A stretch of DNA of 64,000 nucleotides, from NCBI GenBank assembly GCA_010909165.1, contig VJWM01000019.1:1178001-1242000 (forward strand). Reading direction: 5' to 3'. The notes beneath the pieces were generated by a model, which was given only the letters and a program-made list of their open reading frames with translations, searched no databases and was not told the origin of the DNA. This document shows positions 1 to 13,540 of this stretch, piece after piece; position 1 is the stretch's first letter, and the number at the start of each line of letters is the position of its first letter. A program made the position numbers and the translations under genes. This stretch comes from Anthoceros angustus (lineage: Eukaryota > Streptophyta > Anthocerotopsida > Anthocerotales > Anthocerotaceae).

Positions 1-127
1 TCTGAGGCCTTTCAAATGCAAGGCAACAGATCCACCAAGAAGATCATAGTTAGGTGAGACGAGACTGGATCAAGAGCACAACATAATGCCACTGAGAAAA
101 CCCTCAAAGCGATGGGACAACAATCAC

Positions 128-851
128 CTGACGAAAACTTGCAGCGGTCTGTCTTAGGTCTGCCTGCTCTTGTACAATTTCATTTTCCCGTTGCGTAACT
201 TGCACTGACAAGGCTTCCGCCTGGTTTCAGTGAGCCACAATAAGCATCTACTGCATAGACAACCCCAGCAGACCACTTGCAGGGTACAAGTAGGCACAAC
301 AAATGCCGATGACCTGACCAGACTCACATGTCTCAACATACCAAAGCCAAGATCTCTTGCAAATCATCCTGATTTCGACCTGCACTTCGACCGTACAGAT
401 CTTCCAACTTCTGACGCAGCTTCTTTAGAAGCGACTGTCGGTCCATCAAAACAGCATGCCTTATCATCGTCTGCAACGAGGAACGAGATACAACAATCAG
501 CTTCCTACCACAACCAGCCATGCATTTTTCACCTAAGCACACGAACAAGCAAAAGTAACAGCCTCATAGCAGCCACCTTACATCATCCAGCACTCTCCTA
601 GCTGTCACATTCGCAGCTGTCTGTCCCAACTCGAATTTGCTCGCAAGATCACGAACAGAAAGGCGCTTCTGCAGAGCCACGAGATTTGCTGCTTCTTGTG
701 CAATAATCTCTCGTTTCGATGGCGGCGGAGTATTAACTGTGTCCTCATCTTCGTCGTCATAACTGCCATGGCCACTCACGGGAGAACGCGGGAACGCCCT
801 TCCCTGAAACGTCACTTCCGCCCCGACTCCTGCAACCCGTTCCCTCTGCAT
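128..851 (-). CDS. SCAB: SCAB-like stomatal closure-related actin-binding protein, 5' part (partial)
   Basis: Three exons are visible: 851..582, 470..342 and 220..128, giving 164 codons, with GT..AG introns of 111 and 121 bp. The gene continues past the left window edge. SCAB proteins are plant-specific and bind, bundle and stabilise actin filaments, notably in guard cells. The call rests on the order of hallmark segments: an N-terminal actin-binding stretch with KRLSVRDLASKFE (about residues 62-74), then LLKKLRQKLEDLYGRSAGRNQDD in exon 2, then ALSVQVTQRENEIVQEQ in exon 3, the start of the coiled coil. The first in-frame ATG is at 851; the frame is also open a few codons upstream without an ATG. 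Between KFE and LLKKL this protein seems about four residues longer than the Arabidopsis protein as I remember it, so the exon 1/2 border could be slightly different. The next exon to the left is not clear. Confidence 0.78.
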
Positions 852-1750
852 TGTGCCTTCGTTCAAGAGACAAACATATACAATACCGCTCTCGCTACCA
901 CCACGACAAGGCGGCCGTCAGAAACCCGTCCCTCAACCTGCCATACTCCGCCTGCATCCCAGGACGTCCTTCACCACGCCCGAACGCAGCTTCCAGCTCA
1001 TCAACTCCACATAGCGCAGTGCCGTAACATCCCGCTCAAGCCTGCAACAAAGAATCGCCTTCCACTAAGCTCTGCAATCCAACCGATCCAATCCGATCCA
1101 TCCTCCGGATCCTCTCCCCCAGTCAACCTCAAAATCACAAAAAACAGCAGCTACAAACACGAATTCTGACCGGCAAACTCACACAGACACCGGGAATATT
1201 TCACGCTCCCATCCCGAGCAGAATTCACGGCCGAATTGACCAGATCCGAGGCACTAAGCTAGAGCAAGAGCAAATCACAGGGCAGGGCAGCAGGATCCGT
1301 ACAAGGACGCGCAATCGGAATCGGAGGCTCCGTTCACTAAGCAGCGCAGCGAGCCGCAGAATTGGCGCATGCACGAGGCGGCCGGGGAGGAGGCAGCGGA
1401 ATTAAGAGGTGAATCGCGCTGGAATGACAAGGCGACGGAGATGCGCCACGGTCGGCGGCAGTGTGGCTGTCGCCATGGCTGCATCAGACGTATCGCCCGA
1501 TGGGCGAGAGGGGCGCGCCTTGGCGCATGTGTCGTGAAGTCGACGATTCCCCCCACAGGCCAGGCTCCCGCAAGCGTCGGCCCGCCTCGCTAACTGGCGT
1601 TTGCCGGCGTCGCTGTGCCTTCTCATTGGCCCACTGCGCCCTGCCGATTTTCTCTCTGCTTTTGCGCTTTTACCAGCACATGGGCATGTGGCTAACGTCG
1701 TGCTGCCTGCCACAATGCCTTTCCACTAAACCGCTATCACATTTTTAAAC
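852..1750. other. 5' flank of the SCAB-like gene, no gene recognised
   Basis: GC-moderate to GC-rich sequence upstream of the minus-strand SCAB-like start. It should hold the 5' UTR and promoter. Several open frames of 70-160 codons overlap on both strands between 1275 and 1750, but none resembles a protein I know and none has a convincing splice structure. I see no clear TATA box at a fixed distance. Confidence 0.4.
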
Positions 1751-2695
1751 TCTTTTTATTTAACGGCAACACGGCTAATTCTGGCACGTTCTTGGCGATC
1801 CCATGTCCTTTGTATCTGTTACTTTATATTTAATCATATTAAATACTCAATATATATGCTTATATTTTATTAATATTTTATGAAAAATATATAAATTTCA
1901 AATTTCAAAAAATAATTATATTATCTTATATATGATAAAATATAAAAATATATATAAAGTGATGATGAATGTGTGTAAAGATTCTTTCATACTATATTAG
2001 GTACATATTGTACAGCTCTTGAAAGGCTTTCATAGCTATCAAGAACAAGAGCTTTGTATGAAGGATTTTTTCTTCTTTGAAAACACTAAACACATGTAAA
2101 TACTCTAGTCTAGTCATGATACTAAGTCCAATGAAATCGGATAAGTAAATACTCTAGTCTAGTCGTGATACTAAGTCCAATGAAATCGGATAAATAAGTC
2201 AACTTGTAAGCCCTATTCTTGAAAAATGAGATCTAAGTCCATCCTTTTCTCTCAGCGCTCGACATGTGGATTCGAAAAAGAAAGAAGACACTATTATTAA
2301 AAAGAGATGGAAAAACCCATCCATCCCAAAAACAAAAAGGGAAAAACCCAACGAAGGTACGATGTCAGAAAGACTAGCCCTCACGATCACGCATTTCAAA
2401 ACTACCAACCGCCTGAAGAACTTCGTGGTGAAGGATGTGAAAAGGCCTACTTACCACCAGTGTCGAAGAAGCTGCATGTAGATTCCAAAGCTTGTAGTTC
2501 AATTTAAAAAAGTAAATTACAGGAAAATAATAAAATAATATTCAAGCGCTTTTTCCCAAAAGCGGTTGGCAGGTTTTAGAGAATTTAGGAAAGCTGGTCA
2601 CCATAGTGGAGAGGCCTTCCTTATGAGATAGAATCCGGCATGGTAAAGGCTCAACAAGCGGTTGAGGCGGACACGATTTGAGGACATCCGTTGCT
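1751..2695. other. AT-rich intergenic DNA
   Basis: Very AT-rich, especially 1820-1960 (runs of TATA/AATA), followed by a 49-bp tandem duplication described separately. No coding sequence is recognised. The composition changes sharply from the GC-rich DNA just before 1750. Confidence 0.5.
2097..2194. repeat. 49-bp tandem duplication
   Basis: Two head-to-tail copies, 2097-2145 and 2146-2194, starting TAAATACTCTAGTCTAGTC and ending in GAAATCGGATAA plus two or three bases. They differ at very few positions, so the duplication is recent or maintained. It lies in AT-rich intergenic DNA and has no visible function. Confidence 0.9.
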
Positions 2696-4451
2696 CTATG
2701 AGCCTATTCTCTTGTGACAGAATATTCTTCCGACTTCAGTTGCCGGTTGCGGCTGACCGGCTGACTGGTTGACCGGTTGATCACAGGCTGTGCAGGTTAC
2801 CTCTCCGAATGCTCTCCAGGTGGGCGGCGGGCCTTGATTGTCTGGGACTTCCAACTCTGCTGCCAGTGCCTGATACATAGTGTATGTACATACATTGGTG
2901 CGTGGTGACACGGGAAACTTGAAAGTGTGTACGTAGACTAACAACTTCCTTGAAGTGCGAGCTGGATTGCTGGGGGCGAATGGGGTAAACAGGGACAAGT
3001 TTGAATAATCTGAGGCGAGGCTGCGCCTACCACGATCCAGGTAGATCCATCTCATCGCACACAAACACGTAGCCCGCTGGATTGCCGGAGGCTCGAAGAC
3101 GGGGCTTCTCCATCTCGGATGCATCGGAGATAACGGGAGGCACATTCCAAACCCGGCACACCAATTTCCAACACCCAGGGACGTCCGACATGTGGCTCCG
3201 TTCCTGGACTGCCGGCGCTGAACCCTAAATCTGTCAGCAACAGGATCTTACCAGTTGCAGAACAACACATGCCTTGACCTATTTCGCAGCCGACTGCATG
3301 GGCTGGAGAATCTGCCGGTCCAGCGCTCCTTGGATCTGGCCACACTGCACCTTTTGGACGAAGCCATGGCATACTAAAATCCGCAGACGCCTGCTTGCAT
3401 GTCCCTACTGCTAATACGCTATTGAAATAGAGCAGCACTTGCCCTCGTCCACGAAAGAAGAGCAGCTCATTACCATCACCCTCCACTGTCGAGAGGATCG
3501 GCCAGGGTGATGTGGCGAGGGAGAGGCGGACCGGCTGAATCGGAACAGTACTCGTTCTCGCGTTGGGCATGTTTCTGACAACGTCAGAGCCGCCCCGGCT
3601 CCGGTTCCGGTTCCGGTTCCCGGGCCAGCCCATCCATGCCGGTGTCAAAGTCTACGTACATATGTATGTACGTAGACTAAACGTTGGGTGGGCCCCATAG
3701 CCTTGGGAAGCGTACATAGATGCATGCATACGGATGAAACTCCAGTCTCCAGGTGAAACAGAAATATGTACATATGTTGAGTTTCTGCAGAGGAAACTCA
3801 CGTGAGGTTCACTCGGAAGCATCCTGTCAAAGGCCCCCACCTATCTGCTGGCTTGGAATTCCATGGGGTCAGGGATACCAGCTTTCGAGGTTCTGGTGGG
3901 ATTGGATGTTCTGATTTGCTTGGTAGTGAGTAGGAAGGTGAGGCAGCCGCATGAGCGCTGCACATGGATCAGGACACAAACAGGACATTCCGGCTCTCAC
4001 CGATGCGGAGCTCAGTATTAACCTCTTCACCATGATTGATTCCTGGCTGGGCACGAGAAATCCAGCCAGCTCACGTGGTGAAGCCCAGCTGCTGAAGCAC
4101 AGGAGAATCCTCAAGTCATGGACAGGCAGAAGATGATGGTGAGCAATTCTGGTTGCTCGTCGGCCTGAGCATGACTTCCCATGCCGTCATCAGCCGGAAT
4201 GGCTAATAAGGTCAGCAACTTTGGCTGTTAAGGACAAGATGACTGTGACAGAAGGCTGCCTTGTGAGGAGAGTGGGCCAGCCGCTACCGGTGGCAAAGAA
4301 TCAAACATGTGCGACACTTGTATGACAACTACAAGTGCCGGAATTCGAAATGTACAAGCCCAACACGGGCCACCTCTTCGTCGTTGTAACCTGAGCTCCT
4401 TCCTCCGGCTTCAGAGCAGATTCGGAAAAGAGCACTGAAGCGGCGGGATGG
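2696..4451. other. Intergenic region with an unrecognised minus-strand open frame
   Basis: A minus-strand frame is open for about 198 codons at 3052-3648, but it lacks an ATG at its start and its translation resembles nothing I recognise. Other overlapping frames are equally open. The part next to 4452 should contain the 3' UTR of the sugar-phosphate isomerase gene. A short GGTTCC run lies near 3602-3620 and a long palindrome at 3649-3678. I see no second host gene here with confidence. Confidence 0.35.
3649..3678. repeat. Perfect 14-bp inverted repeat
   Basis: AGTCTACGTACATA (3649-3662) and its exact complement TATGTACGTAGACT (3665-3678) are separated by two bases. The half-site GTACGTAGACTAA recurs at about 2931-2943. 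The surroundings are rich in alternating TACATA/TATGTA, so slippage or cruciform formation is possible. A degenerate MITE end is another option. Confidence 0.85.
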
Positions 4452-5632
4452 TCAGAGACCAGCAGACACCAGCTCGTGCAGAGTAACAAGGCCGATCACC
4501 ACATTTGAGGTGTCCACAACTGGGAGGAATGTGACAGGTGATGGAGGGGCCTCCATCAAAACCATGGCATCCACAGCCATGCAGTCTGCTTGAATGGATC
4601 TGGGGAATCTGCAAACGTGAAATAGGTGACGAGTGACGGACAGCTCACGCAGGGGAATATCACAAATATGGCGAGCACAGCAATACCTGTTGCACATCTC
4701 CCCAACTGTTAGCTTGAAGATCCTTTCGGCGTGGGACTTGAGAGTTCTCCGCAAATCCCCATCGGTGAAGGTCCCGAGAAGGCGGCGGTTGTCATCCACA
4801 ACAAGCAGGCATCCACAGCCCTTCATGCTCACCTCCACAAGCTGCTCCATGATGAGATCCCCTTCCTTGCACATAGGCACCTCCTTTTCCTTCCGCATCA
4901 CATCCTGCACCTGCGTCAGTGATCGGAAAGGTCAGCATTGCCCACAACAACCCAAAACCCACAACGCAACCTCGGGGACAGACGCACCCTGAGAATCAGC
5001 CTCTTCCCTATCCGCCCAGCAGGGTGGTTCAGCGCGTACTCCTCCTTGGTCAGGTTCTTGGCCTGCATCAGCGCGATGGCCACGGTGTCGCCAAACAGCA
5101 TCTGGATGGCGGTGGACGTGACAGGCGCGAGATCAAACGGACACAGCTCCCGCAGCAGCGGGAGGTGCACATGCATATCGCACAGCTTCCCCAGGCTGGA
5201 GTTCTTGAGCGACGAAATGCCCACCAAATACGCCCCCTTGGCCCTGGCGCAGGGCACCAACCTGCAGAGCTCCTCCGTGCACCCGCTCTTGCTGAGCAGC
5301 ACCAGAATGTCCCGGGAGCTCAGAATCCCAATGTCGCCATGGAGCGCATCCAAGGGCGACAGGAACCCTGATCTGGTCCCCGTGGACACCAGCGTCTGCG
5401 AGATCTTCTGCGCTATAAACCCACTCTTGCCCACCCCCGAGAAGAAAATGGTCCCCTTCGCGTCCAGGCACAGCTGCGCGAAGGCCTGCACCTGCTTGTA
5501 GTCCAAGTTGGCGAAGAAGTAATCGATGTACTTCTTCTGCTCCCCAAACATGAACTGCAGCTGCTCTGCCCCGAGCGCAGGAGAACCCAGTCCCCTCGGA
5601 GCCTCCAGCAATGCTGCATCCAGGTATCCCAT
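4452..5632 (-). CDS. KDSD: Arabinose-5-phosphate isomerase (SIS plus two CBS domains)
   Basis: Converts ribulose 5-phosphate to arabinose 5-phosphate, the first committed step to Kdo, which plants use in the pectin rhamnogalacturonan II. Exons are 5632..4988, 4910..4687 and 4608..4452; introns are 77 and 78 bp with GT..AG ends, and the sum is exactly 342 codons (341 aa), close to the bacterial enzyme. The SIS domain (about residues 25-210) shows GVGKSG (66-71), SPLDALHGD (92-100), SKSG (114-117), [10 protein letters not shown] and NHPAGRIG (202-209). Two CBS domains follow (about 216-285 and 290-341), with [12 protein letters not shown] and FLPVVD. The first in-frame ATG is at 5632. There is no obvious transit peptide, so the cytosol is likely. 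This is the Arabidopsis SETH3 type. All key motifs are intact, so I expect a working gene. Confidence 0.95.
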
Positions 5633-5934
5633 GCTCTCCCGGCTGCAGCAACAGATGCTCTTTTCTCCCCTGCTAGAATGCTTCAGAGCCGCCGCTGCCC
5701 AGCTACATATCAAGATTTGAAAGTTCTGCTACCCAACTCCCAGAAACAATCGTCTACCACTTCTCCTCGGTCACATGGAAAACATAAAACACGTCCTTCA
5801 AATGCCTCTACTGCCACCGACCTGGAAACTGCACAATGATCGATTGCCACGGCACTTCCTTCAATATGCATAAAACTCTTGCTCAGGGCCGCCCATGCAA
5901 AGCCTCTCGAATACTCTACAGGCGGGAACTTGGA
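5633..5934 (-). promoter_or_regulatory. Proximal 5' flank / probable 5' UTR of the isomerase gene
   Basis: About 300 bp between the isomerase ATG and a hexanucleotide array. No competing coding sequence is recognised. I cannot place the transcription start or a TATA box from the sequence alone. Confidence 0.4.
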
Positions 5935-6040
5935 AGGCAAAGGCAAAGACAAAGCAAAGGCAAAGGCAAAGGCAAAGCAAAGGCAAAGGCAAAGGCAAAG
6001 GCAAAGGCAAAGGCAAAGCAAAGGTAAGGGCAAAGGCAAA
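5935..6040. repeat. GGCAAA hexanucleotide microsatellite
   Basis: About 105 bp built from GGCAAA units with occasional shorter AGCAAA or AAGCAAA steps. On the isomerase sense strand it is a pyrimidine-rich TTTGCC tract about 300-410 bp upstream of the start codon. All open frames through it are low-complexity (KAKAKA, RQRQRQ, LCLCLC) and should not be taken as genes. Confidence 0.95.
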
Positions 6041-7412
6041 CGGTACCGCCATCAGACAGCAAACGGGTACAACATGTTCGACTGCTCGTACAGTTAGGTC
6101 CTATGCTACAAGCATATTAAACTAGTTCACATACCTAATCGCAAAATTAGTGAGCCCACTAATTTCCACGGCCTTTGACTGGTGACAAAATAAAGCGAGC
6201 GTCTGTTACATATATAGGAGTGGGTGAAATCGCGACAGCTCGCTAACGCGTGCGAAGCCTGAGTTGTTATAGCTTAACACAGATCGACTGCCGGTTACGT
6301 ACAACATGTATTGTTAAGAGTTAAGGACGAGCCAGGTATGATGGCCGGCGGGCCCTCTCTTCGATAAGAGAGGAGAGGGGAGAAGTTTGGCTTCAGTTAG
6401 GTCGGTGCTGGTTCTGGTAGGAGACCATCCGTGAGGGTTCACGGCCGGCGATCTCTCCACCGGGGAAGTCCGCACCAACACGAAGCCGTCGAACTCTGCA
6501 GCGTCTTAGAGAGATCAGTCAGAAGTCATAGGTGCCTTGCTGGGCAACAAAACCGTCAAGTCACCTGGGACGTGAAAGGCAGGGGAGACGAATACGGGCA
6601 AAGCAGCTCATACAACCGGAACCTGAGAGTGTCACTCGGGACAAAAGCATTCAATTCAATCACCATTGCAAACACTTGATGTGTTGAGCGTCTGATCTCA
6701 GCAAGTTGTGCTCCATGTAGCTGAATCAAGGGTGAAGGCCAGAGGTTACAAGATCAGCACTCAAAACAAGAGCATCATCTCACTACCTGACACCTAGTCC
6801 GCAAAACCTATGCGGGTCTACTCCCAAGGACTGACCCAACACATTTCAACCAAAGGAAACTCTTTGAGTAGGTATGATGTGCATAGCCCCCGATGTCCTA
6901 TCCAACTGACAGAGTTGGAGCCTGAAGAGACCCCTCACTAAATCTTTCCAATGCCTTCTAGCCCAAGCCTTGCCCTTCGTCGTCCCTGTCAGACACGAAT
7001 GCCTAAGGGTGAGGAAAAACATAAACACGTCCAAAACTCGAGAGTATCCCCATCCCAGAGAGTCCCCTTACACATCAGAACAACCAGCCGAACACTTTGG
7101 CTTGCAAAGGAACACTTCGAATGAGAGACGCCATATTCTTAGCCCAGTGATTACAAGCTTTCCAAAACCATCGCAGGGCAGAAGAGAGAGAGGTTGGATG
7201 AACCAAACTCCCTGGAAACACGGACTAACACCAAATAATGGGAAATGGAGTAGTCAGCAAACATGTACTTGAGACTACTGCAACCATACCTTGTAGTAGC
7301 GGTGGAGAGCTATCATCGCTAGTAGTGCAGGATTAATGAATGTGAGAGGGCATGACACTTCACTCAAACCGTCGTGCAGGTGTGAGCTCTCTACAACCAG
7401 CTGCAAAGACCA
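6041..7412. other. Intergenic region between the isomerase and SRPK genes
   Basis: No gene recognised. The side next to 7412 should include the 3' UTR of the kinase gene. A short hairpin of CTCTCTT and AAGAGAG arms lies near 6355-6373. Small open frames (for example 6970-7272, plus strand) have no recognisable product. Confidence 0.45.
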
Positions 7413-9930
<2,518 letters not shown>

Positions 9931-10380
9931 TTAAAGAGCAGGCGGTGCGCGGGGCCCTTGCCAGGGAGGCCACCTTTGACAAGGGAAGACCACTCGGCGA
10001 CTGAACCAAAGAGTGCGTCGATTGGGCCCTTGTCAAGGGCAATCGTGGCGCCTGACACTTGACTCGTAACTACATGCGATGGGAAAATCAGGGGCCACAA
10101 TGTTTGCGTTTTTCGGCGCTGTCTATTGGAGTTGTCTCGGTATAGAGTACTTGAGTAACGGCACCAGTGAAATAAGGTAGAAAGGTGAAAAGTTGAAAGA
10201 GATAAAAAGCTAAGTTATTAACTGCCCTGATGCATGTGTTGCATGCTTCATACAATCTCTTGTTAGAGAGGAATTGCTACAACCACAAATGAAGAGCTGC
10301 CTAGAGAGGACTCTTAGTGATTAGTGGTCTGTAAAAATCCCTAGATTTAACAGCTGCCTAGTTGAGGTCAGGCTACGGGA

Positions 10381-10387
10381 TATATAA
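10381..10387 (+). promoter_or_regulatory. Candidate LTR TATA box, copy 1
   Basis: TATATAA followed by GGGCTAGAGCAAGGGC, repeated in the same context at 11492-11498. Its position upstream of the shared transcribed-looking segment and of AATAAAG fits an LTR promoter. Confidence 0.5.
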
Positions 10388-11491
10388 GGGCTAGAGCAAG
10401 GGCTTTGAAGAACAAGTGGGACTCACTCTGAGAGGCAAGTGTCTCACTCTTTGAGAGAGAGGCAAGTGTCTGTTGCTGAGAGAGGCATGGAGAGCTAGCT
10501 AGTGAGCTTGTCGTGGAATCAAGGCGTGCTTGATTGGGCGTAGATGGCGATTCCATCGTTGTATTCTTGCAATAAAGTAGCATCTCGAGGTGGCTGCTGA
10601 TCGTCGATTGGGCCGGGCTACTTGAGCCTAGTCTTGTGTCGTGAGGTTGAGGCGTTGAGAATCGTGCAAGTCTCTTGTGGAGTGAATTGGCGAGGTCCTA
10701 GACCTGGGAAGCCAGCACTTGTCGCTTCCTGCGGCTATGAGGGGTGTTACTTTAGTGGTATCGGGCGTAGTCCATTCCTCCGAGTGACTAGAGTGCACAA
10801 GATGGTCAATGAGAGCGTAAGGAGAGGTGAAGAAGCGGTCTCCGTGATCATCGCCTCAAGCACTTTGAAGAACAAGTGGGACTCACTCTCAAGGCGAGCA
10901 AGAACTGCAAGCCTGTGTTGAGAAGAGAGTAGGCAAGTGTCTTGTTGCAAACCTTGTGTTGAGAGAGGCATGGAGCTAGCTAGTGAGCTTGTCGTGGAAT
11001 CAAGGCGTGCTTGATTGGGCGTAGATAGCGATTCCATCGTTGTATTCTTGTATAAAGAGCAGGCGGTGCGCGGGGCCCTTGCCAGGAGGCCACCTTTGAC
11101 AAGGAAGACCACTCGGCGACTGAACCAAAGAGTGCGTCGATTGGGCCCTTGTCAAGGGCAATCGTGGCGCCTGACACTTGACTCGTAACTACATGCGATG
11201 GGAAAATCAGGGGCCACAATGTTTGCGTTTTTCGGCGCTGTCTATTGGAGTTGTCTCGGTATAGAGTACTTGAGTAACGGCACCAGTGAAATAAGGTAGA
11301 AAGGTGAAAAGTTGAAAGAGATAAAAAGCTAAGTTATTAACTGCCCTGATGCATGTGTTGCATGCTTCATACAATCTCTTGTTAGAGAGGAATTGCTACA
11401 ACCACAAATGAAGAGCTGCCTAGAGAGGACTCTTAGTGATTAGTGGTCCGTAAAATCCCTAGATTTAACACCCTAGTTGAGGTGCCACGGA

Positions 11492-11498
11492 TATATAA
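11492..11498 (+). promoter_or_regulatory. Candidate LTR TATA box, copy 2
   Basis: Second occurrence of TATATAAGGGCTAGAGCAAG, in the second LTR-like block, with an AATAAAG signal about 200 bp downstream. Confidence 0.5.
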
Positions 11499-11891
11499 GG
11501 GCTAGAGCAAGGGCTTTGAAGAACAAGTGGGACTCACTCTCAAGAGCGAGGCAAGCCTGTGTTGAGAAGAGAGTAGGCAAGTGTCTTGTTGCAAACCTGT
11601 GTTGAGAGAGGCATGGAGAGCTAGCTAGTGAGCTTGTCGTGGAATCGAGGCGTGCAGTTGGGCGTGAATGGCCGATTCCATCGTTGTATTCTTGCAATAA
11701 AGAGTAGCATCTCGAGGAGGTGGTCTACGAGTCGTCAGTGGACGCCGGGCTACTTGAGCCTAGTGCTGTGTCGCGAGGTTGAGAGCGCTGAGAATCTGCA
11801 AGTCTCTTGTGGAGTGAATTGGCGAGGTCCTAGATCGCTGGGAAGCCAGCACTTGTCGCTTCCTTACTGGCTATGAGGGGTGTTACTTTAG

Positions 11892-11903
11892 TGGTATCAG
11901 AGC
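11892..11903 (+). other. Primer-binding site complementary to initiator Met tRNA
   Basis: TGGTATCAGAGC is the standard plant retrotransposon primer-binding site for the 3' end of initiator methionine tRNA. It is complete here and shortened to TGGTATCGGGC in the two sister copies (10756 and 12372). It marks the 3' border of the LTR and fixes the plus orientation of this element. Confidence 0.88.
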
Positions 11904-12415
11904 GTAGTTCATTCCTCCGAGTGACTAGAGAGTGCACAAGATGGTCAATGAGAAGCGTAAGGAGAGGTGAAGAAGCGGTCTCCGTGATCATCGCCTCAAG
12001 CACTTTGAAGAACAAGTGGGACTCACTCTCAAGGCGAGCAAGAACTGCAAGCCTGTGTTGAGAAGAGAGTAGGCAAGTGTCTTGTTGCAAACCTTGTGTT
12101 GAGAGAGGCATGGAGCTAGCTAGTGAGCTTGTCGTGGAATCAAGGCGTGAGTTGGGCGTGAATAGCCGATTCCATCGTTGTATTCTTGCAATAAAGAGTA
12201 GCATCTCGAGGAGGTGGTCAGTCGTCGGTGGGATGACGCTACTTGAGCCTAGTCTTGTGTCCTTGAGGTTGAGGCGAGAATCGTGCAAGTCTCTTGTGGA
12301 GTGAATTGGCGAGGTCCTAGATCGTGGGAAGCCAGCACTTGTCGCCTTCACTATGAGGGGTGTTACTTTAGTGGTATCGGGCGTAGTTCATTCCTCCGAG
12401 TGACTAGAGTGCAAG

Positions 12416-13475
12416 ATGGTCAATGAGAAGCGTAAGGAGAGGTTAAAGCGGTCTCCGTGATCATCGCCTCAACCGCTGAAGATTCATCATCGTCGAACAA
12501 GAGGAAGTGAGGCCACGCCAGAGCCCATCGGAGAAGTCGAGGAGGCTGGAAGAAGCGGATGGTGGAAGTACTTTATCAAGTTCTTCTGTGTCTTGGGCGA
12601 TGTAATGACTTCAAGGAAGAAGACAAAGAAGAATCCGAGCCACTCAACAGAGGCGAAGATGCGGAAGATCAACAAGAAATCTTCCGGTTGGAGCATCTTC
12701 AAAGTGGCTCCAAATCGAGCATGAAGTTAGCCCTACAGATAAGTATGAGGGAGAAAGAGATGCAAGTCATTGATTCTTGGATCTATTCTATTGAGACTTA
12801 TCTTGCCTCATCGGTGTTGAGCAGTACTACTTAGGTATTGTTGGCAATTTCTTAAGGGCTATGCTTTGAGTGCAGTGGCGAGTTATGGTGCTAATGTTGC
12901 CCAGTAGCAGGCACATACCATCCAGGCATCCTTCAAAGAAGCCCTCAAGAAGCGGTTCCAACGTCAGATGCTTGGCGTCTAAGTAGAATAGCGACTTGAC
13001 AATATCAAACAAGCGGTGCTGTCATGCAGATTATGTAAGTACCTTGATGGTACATCATGCCTTTGCACTACCATGAGTGAAGATGACAAAGCGCATCGCT
13101 TCATGGTGGTTTGAAGGATTGGGCTGCTATGAGTTGGTTGCATAGTCCAACTACATTGGCGAGGCCATTCACAGATGCCATTCAGATACTTTTCATTCTA
13201 GTACATCCAACTCCTCCGAAGATTTCGAGCGGTACTTGTGGTGGTATGCCTAGACTAGAGGAAGCTCTAGTAGTGCCGGAGGAGGCTAAGGACAGCGGAA
13301 TGGAATTGCAGAGGCAATTCAGGGAAATTTCCATGAAGGAAATCGAGGCCTTGCGGAGCTCGGAGAGCAGATGGTATGGGTTCTCGAAAGGAGTATGCTA
13401 CTCATGTGGAGGCCGGGACATTATGCAAATGCGAATCTTTGAACAAACTCTCAGCGTAGCGAGAAAAAGATCCTG
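12416..13475 (+). pseudogene. Ty3/gypsy gag relic, copy A
   Basis: Starts at an ATG just after the leader and encodes a charged N-terminus. Around 12775 it reads DSWIYSIETYL, the gag motif before the helical core. FKEALKKRFQRQ follows near 12930, then a decayed LDNIKQA.. segment and, near 13395, the remnant of a zinc knuckle (CYSC kept, the histidine lost to a small deletion). Stops and frameshifts make it non-functional. Gag would form the particle and bind RNA. A similar unit begins again at about 13901. Confidence 0.75.
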
Positions 13476-13540
13476 ACCCAGGACTCGGGATTACGGAGTG
13501 GTGAATCAGGGATCCCAAATGTGGCCAGGATCGACCACAT

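Larger units (their letters stand above)
9931..12415 (+). repeat. Rearranged LTR/leader cluster of a Ty3/gypsy element (three leader copies)
   Basis: A block of about 450 bp (AGAGCAGGCGGTGCGCGGGG onward) occurs at about 9937-10380 and 11052-11490. A promoter-like TATATAA, a shared R/U5-like segment, AATAAAG signals and a leader follow. The junction motif GGGGTGTTACTTTAG plus TGGTATC occurs three times (starts near 10742, 11877 and 12357). I read these as LTRs with 5' leaders of one plus-strand family, tandemly rearranged. Copies differ mainly by small insertions and deletions. Exact LTR ends are not clear. No long ORF is present. Confidence 0.75.

Noticed and set aside
3052-3648. 198-codon minus-strand open frame
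   Set aside because: Starts without ATG, resembles no protein I know and has equally open frames overlapping it. Not called as a CDS.
5836-6125. Several short frames through the GGCAAA array
   Set aside because: They are translations of a microsatellite (KAKAKA, RQRQRQ, LCLCLC) and not genes.
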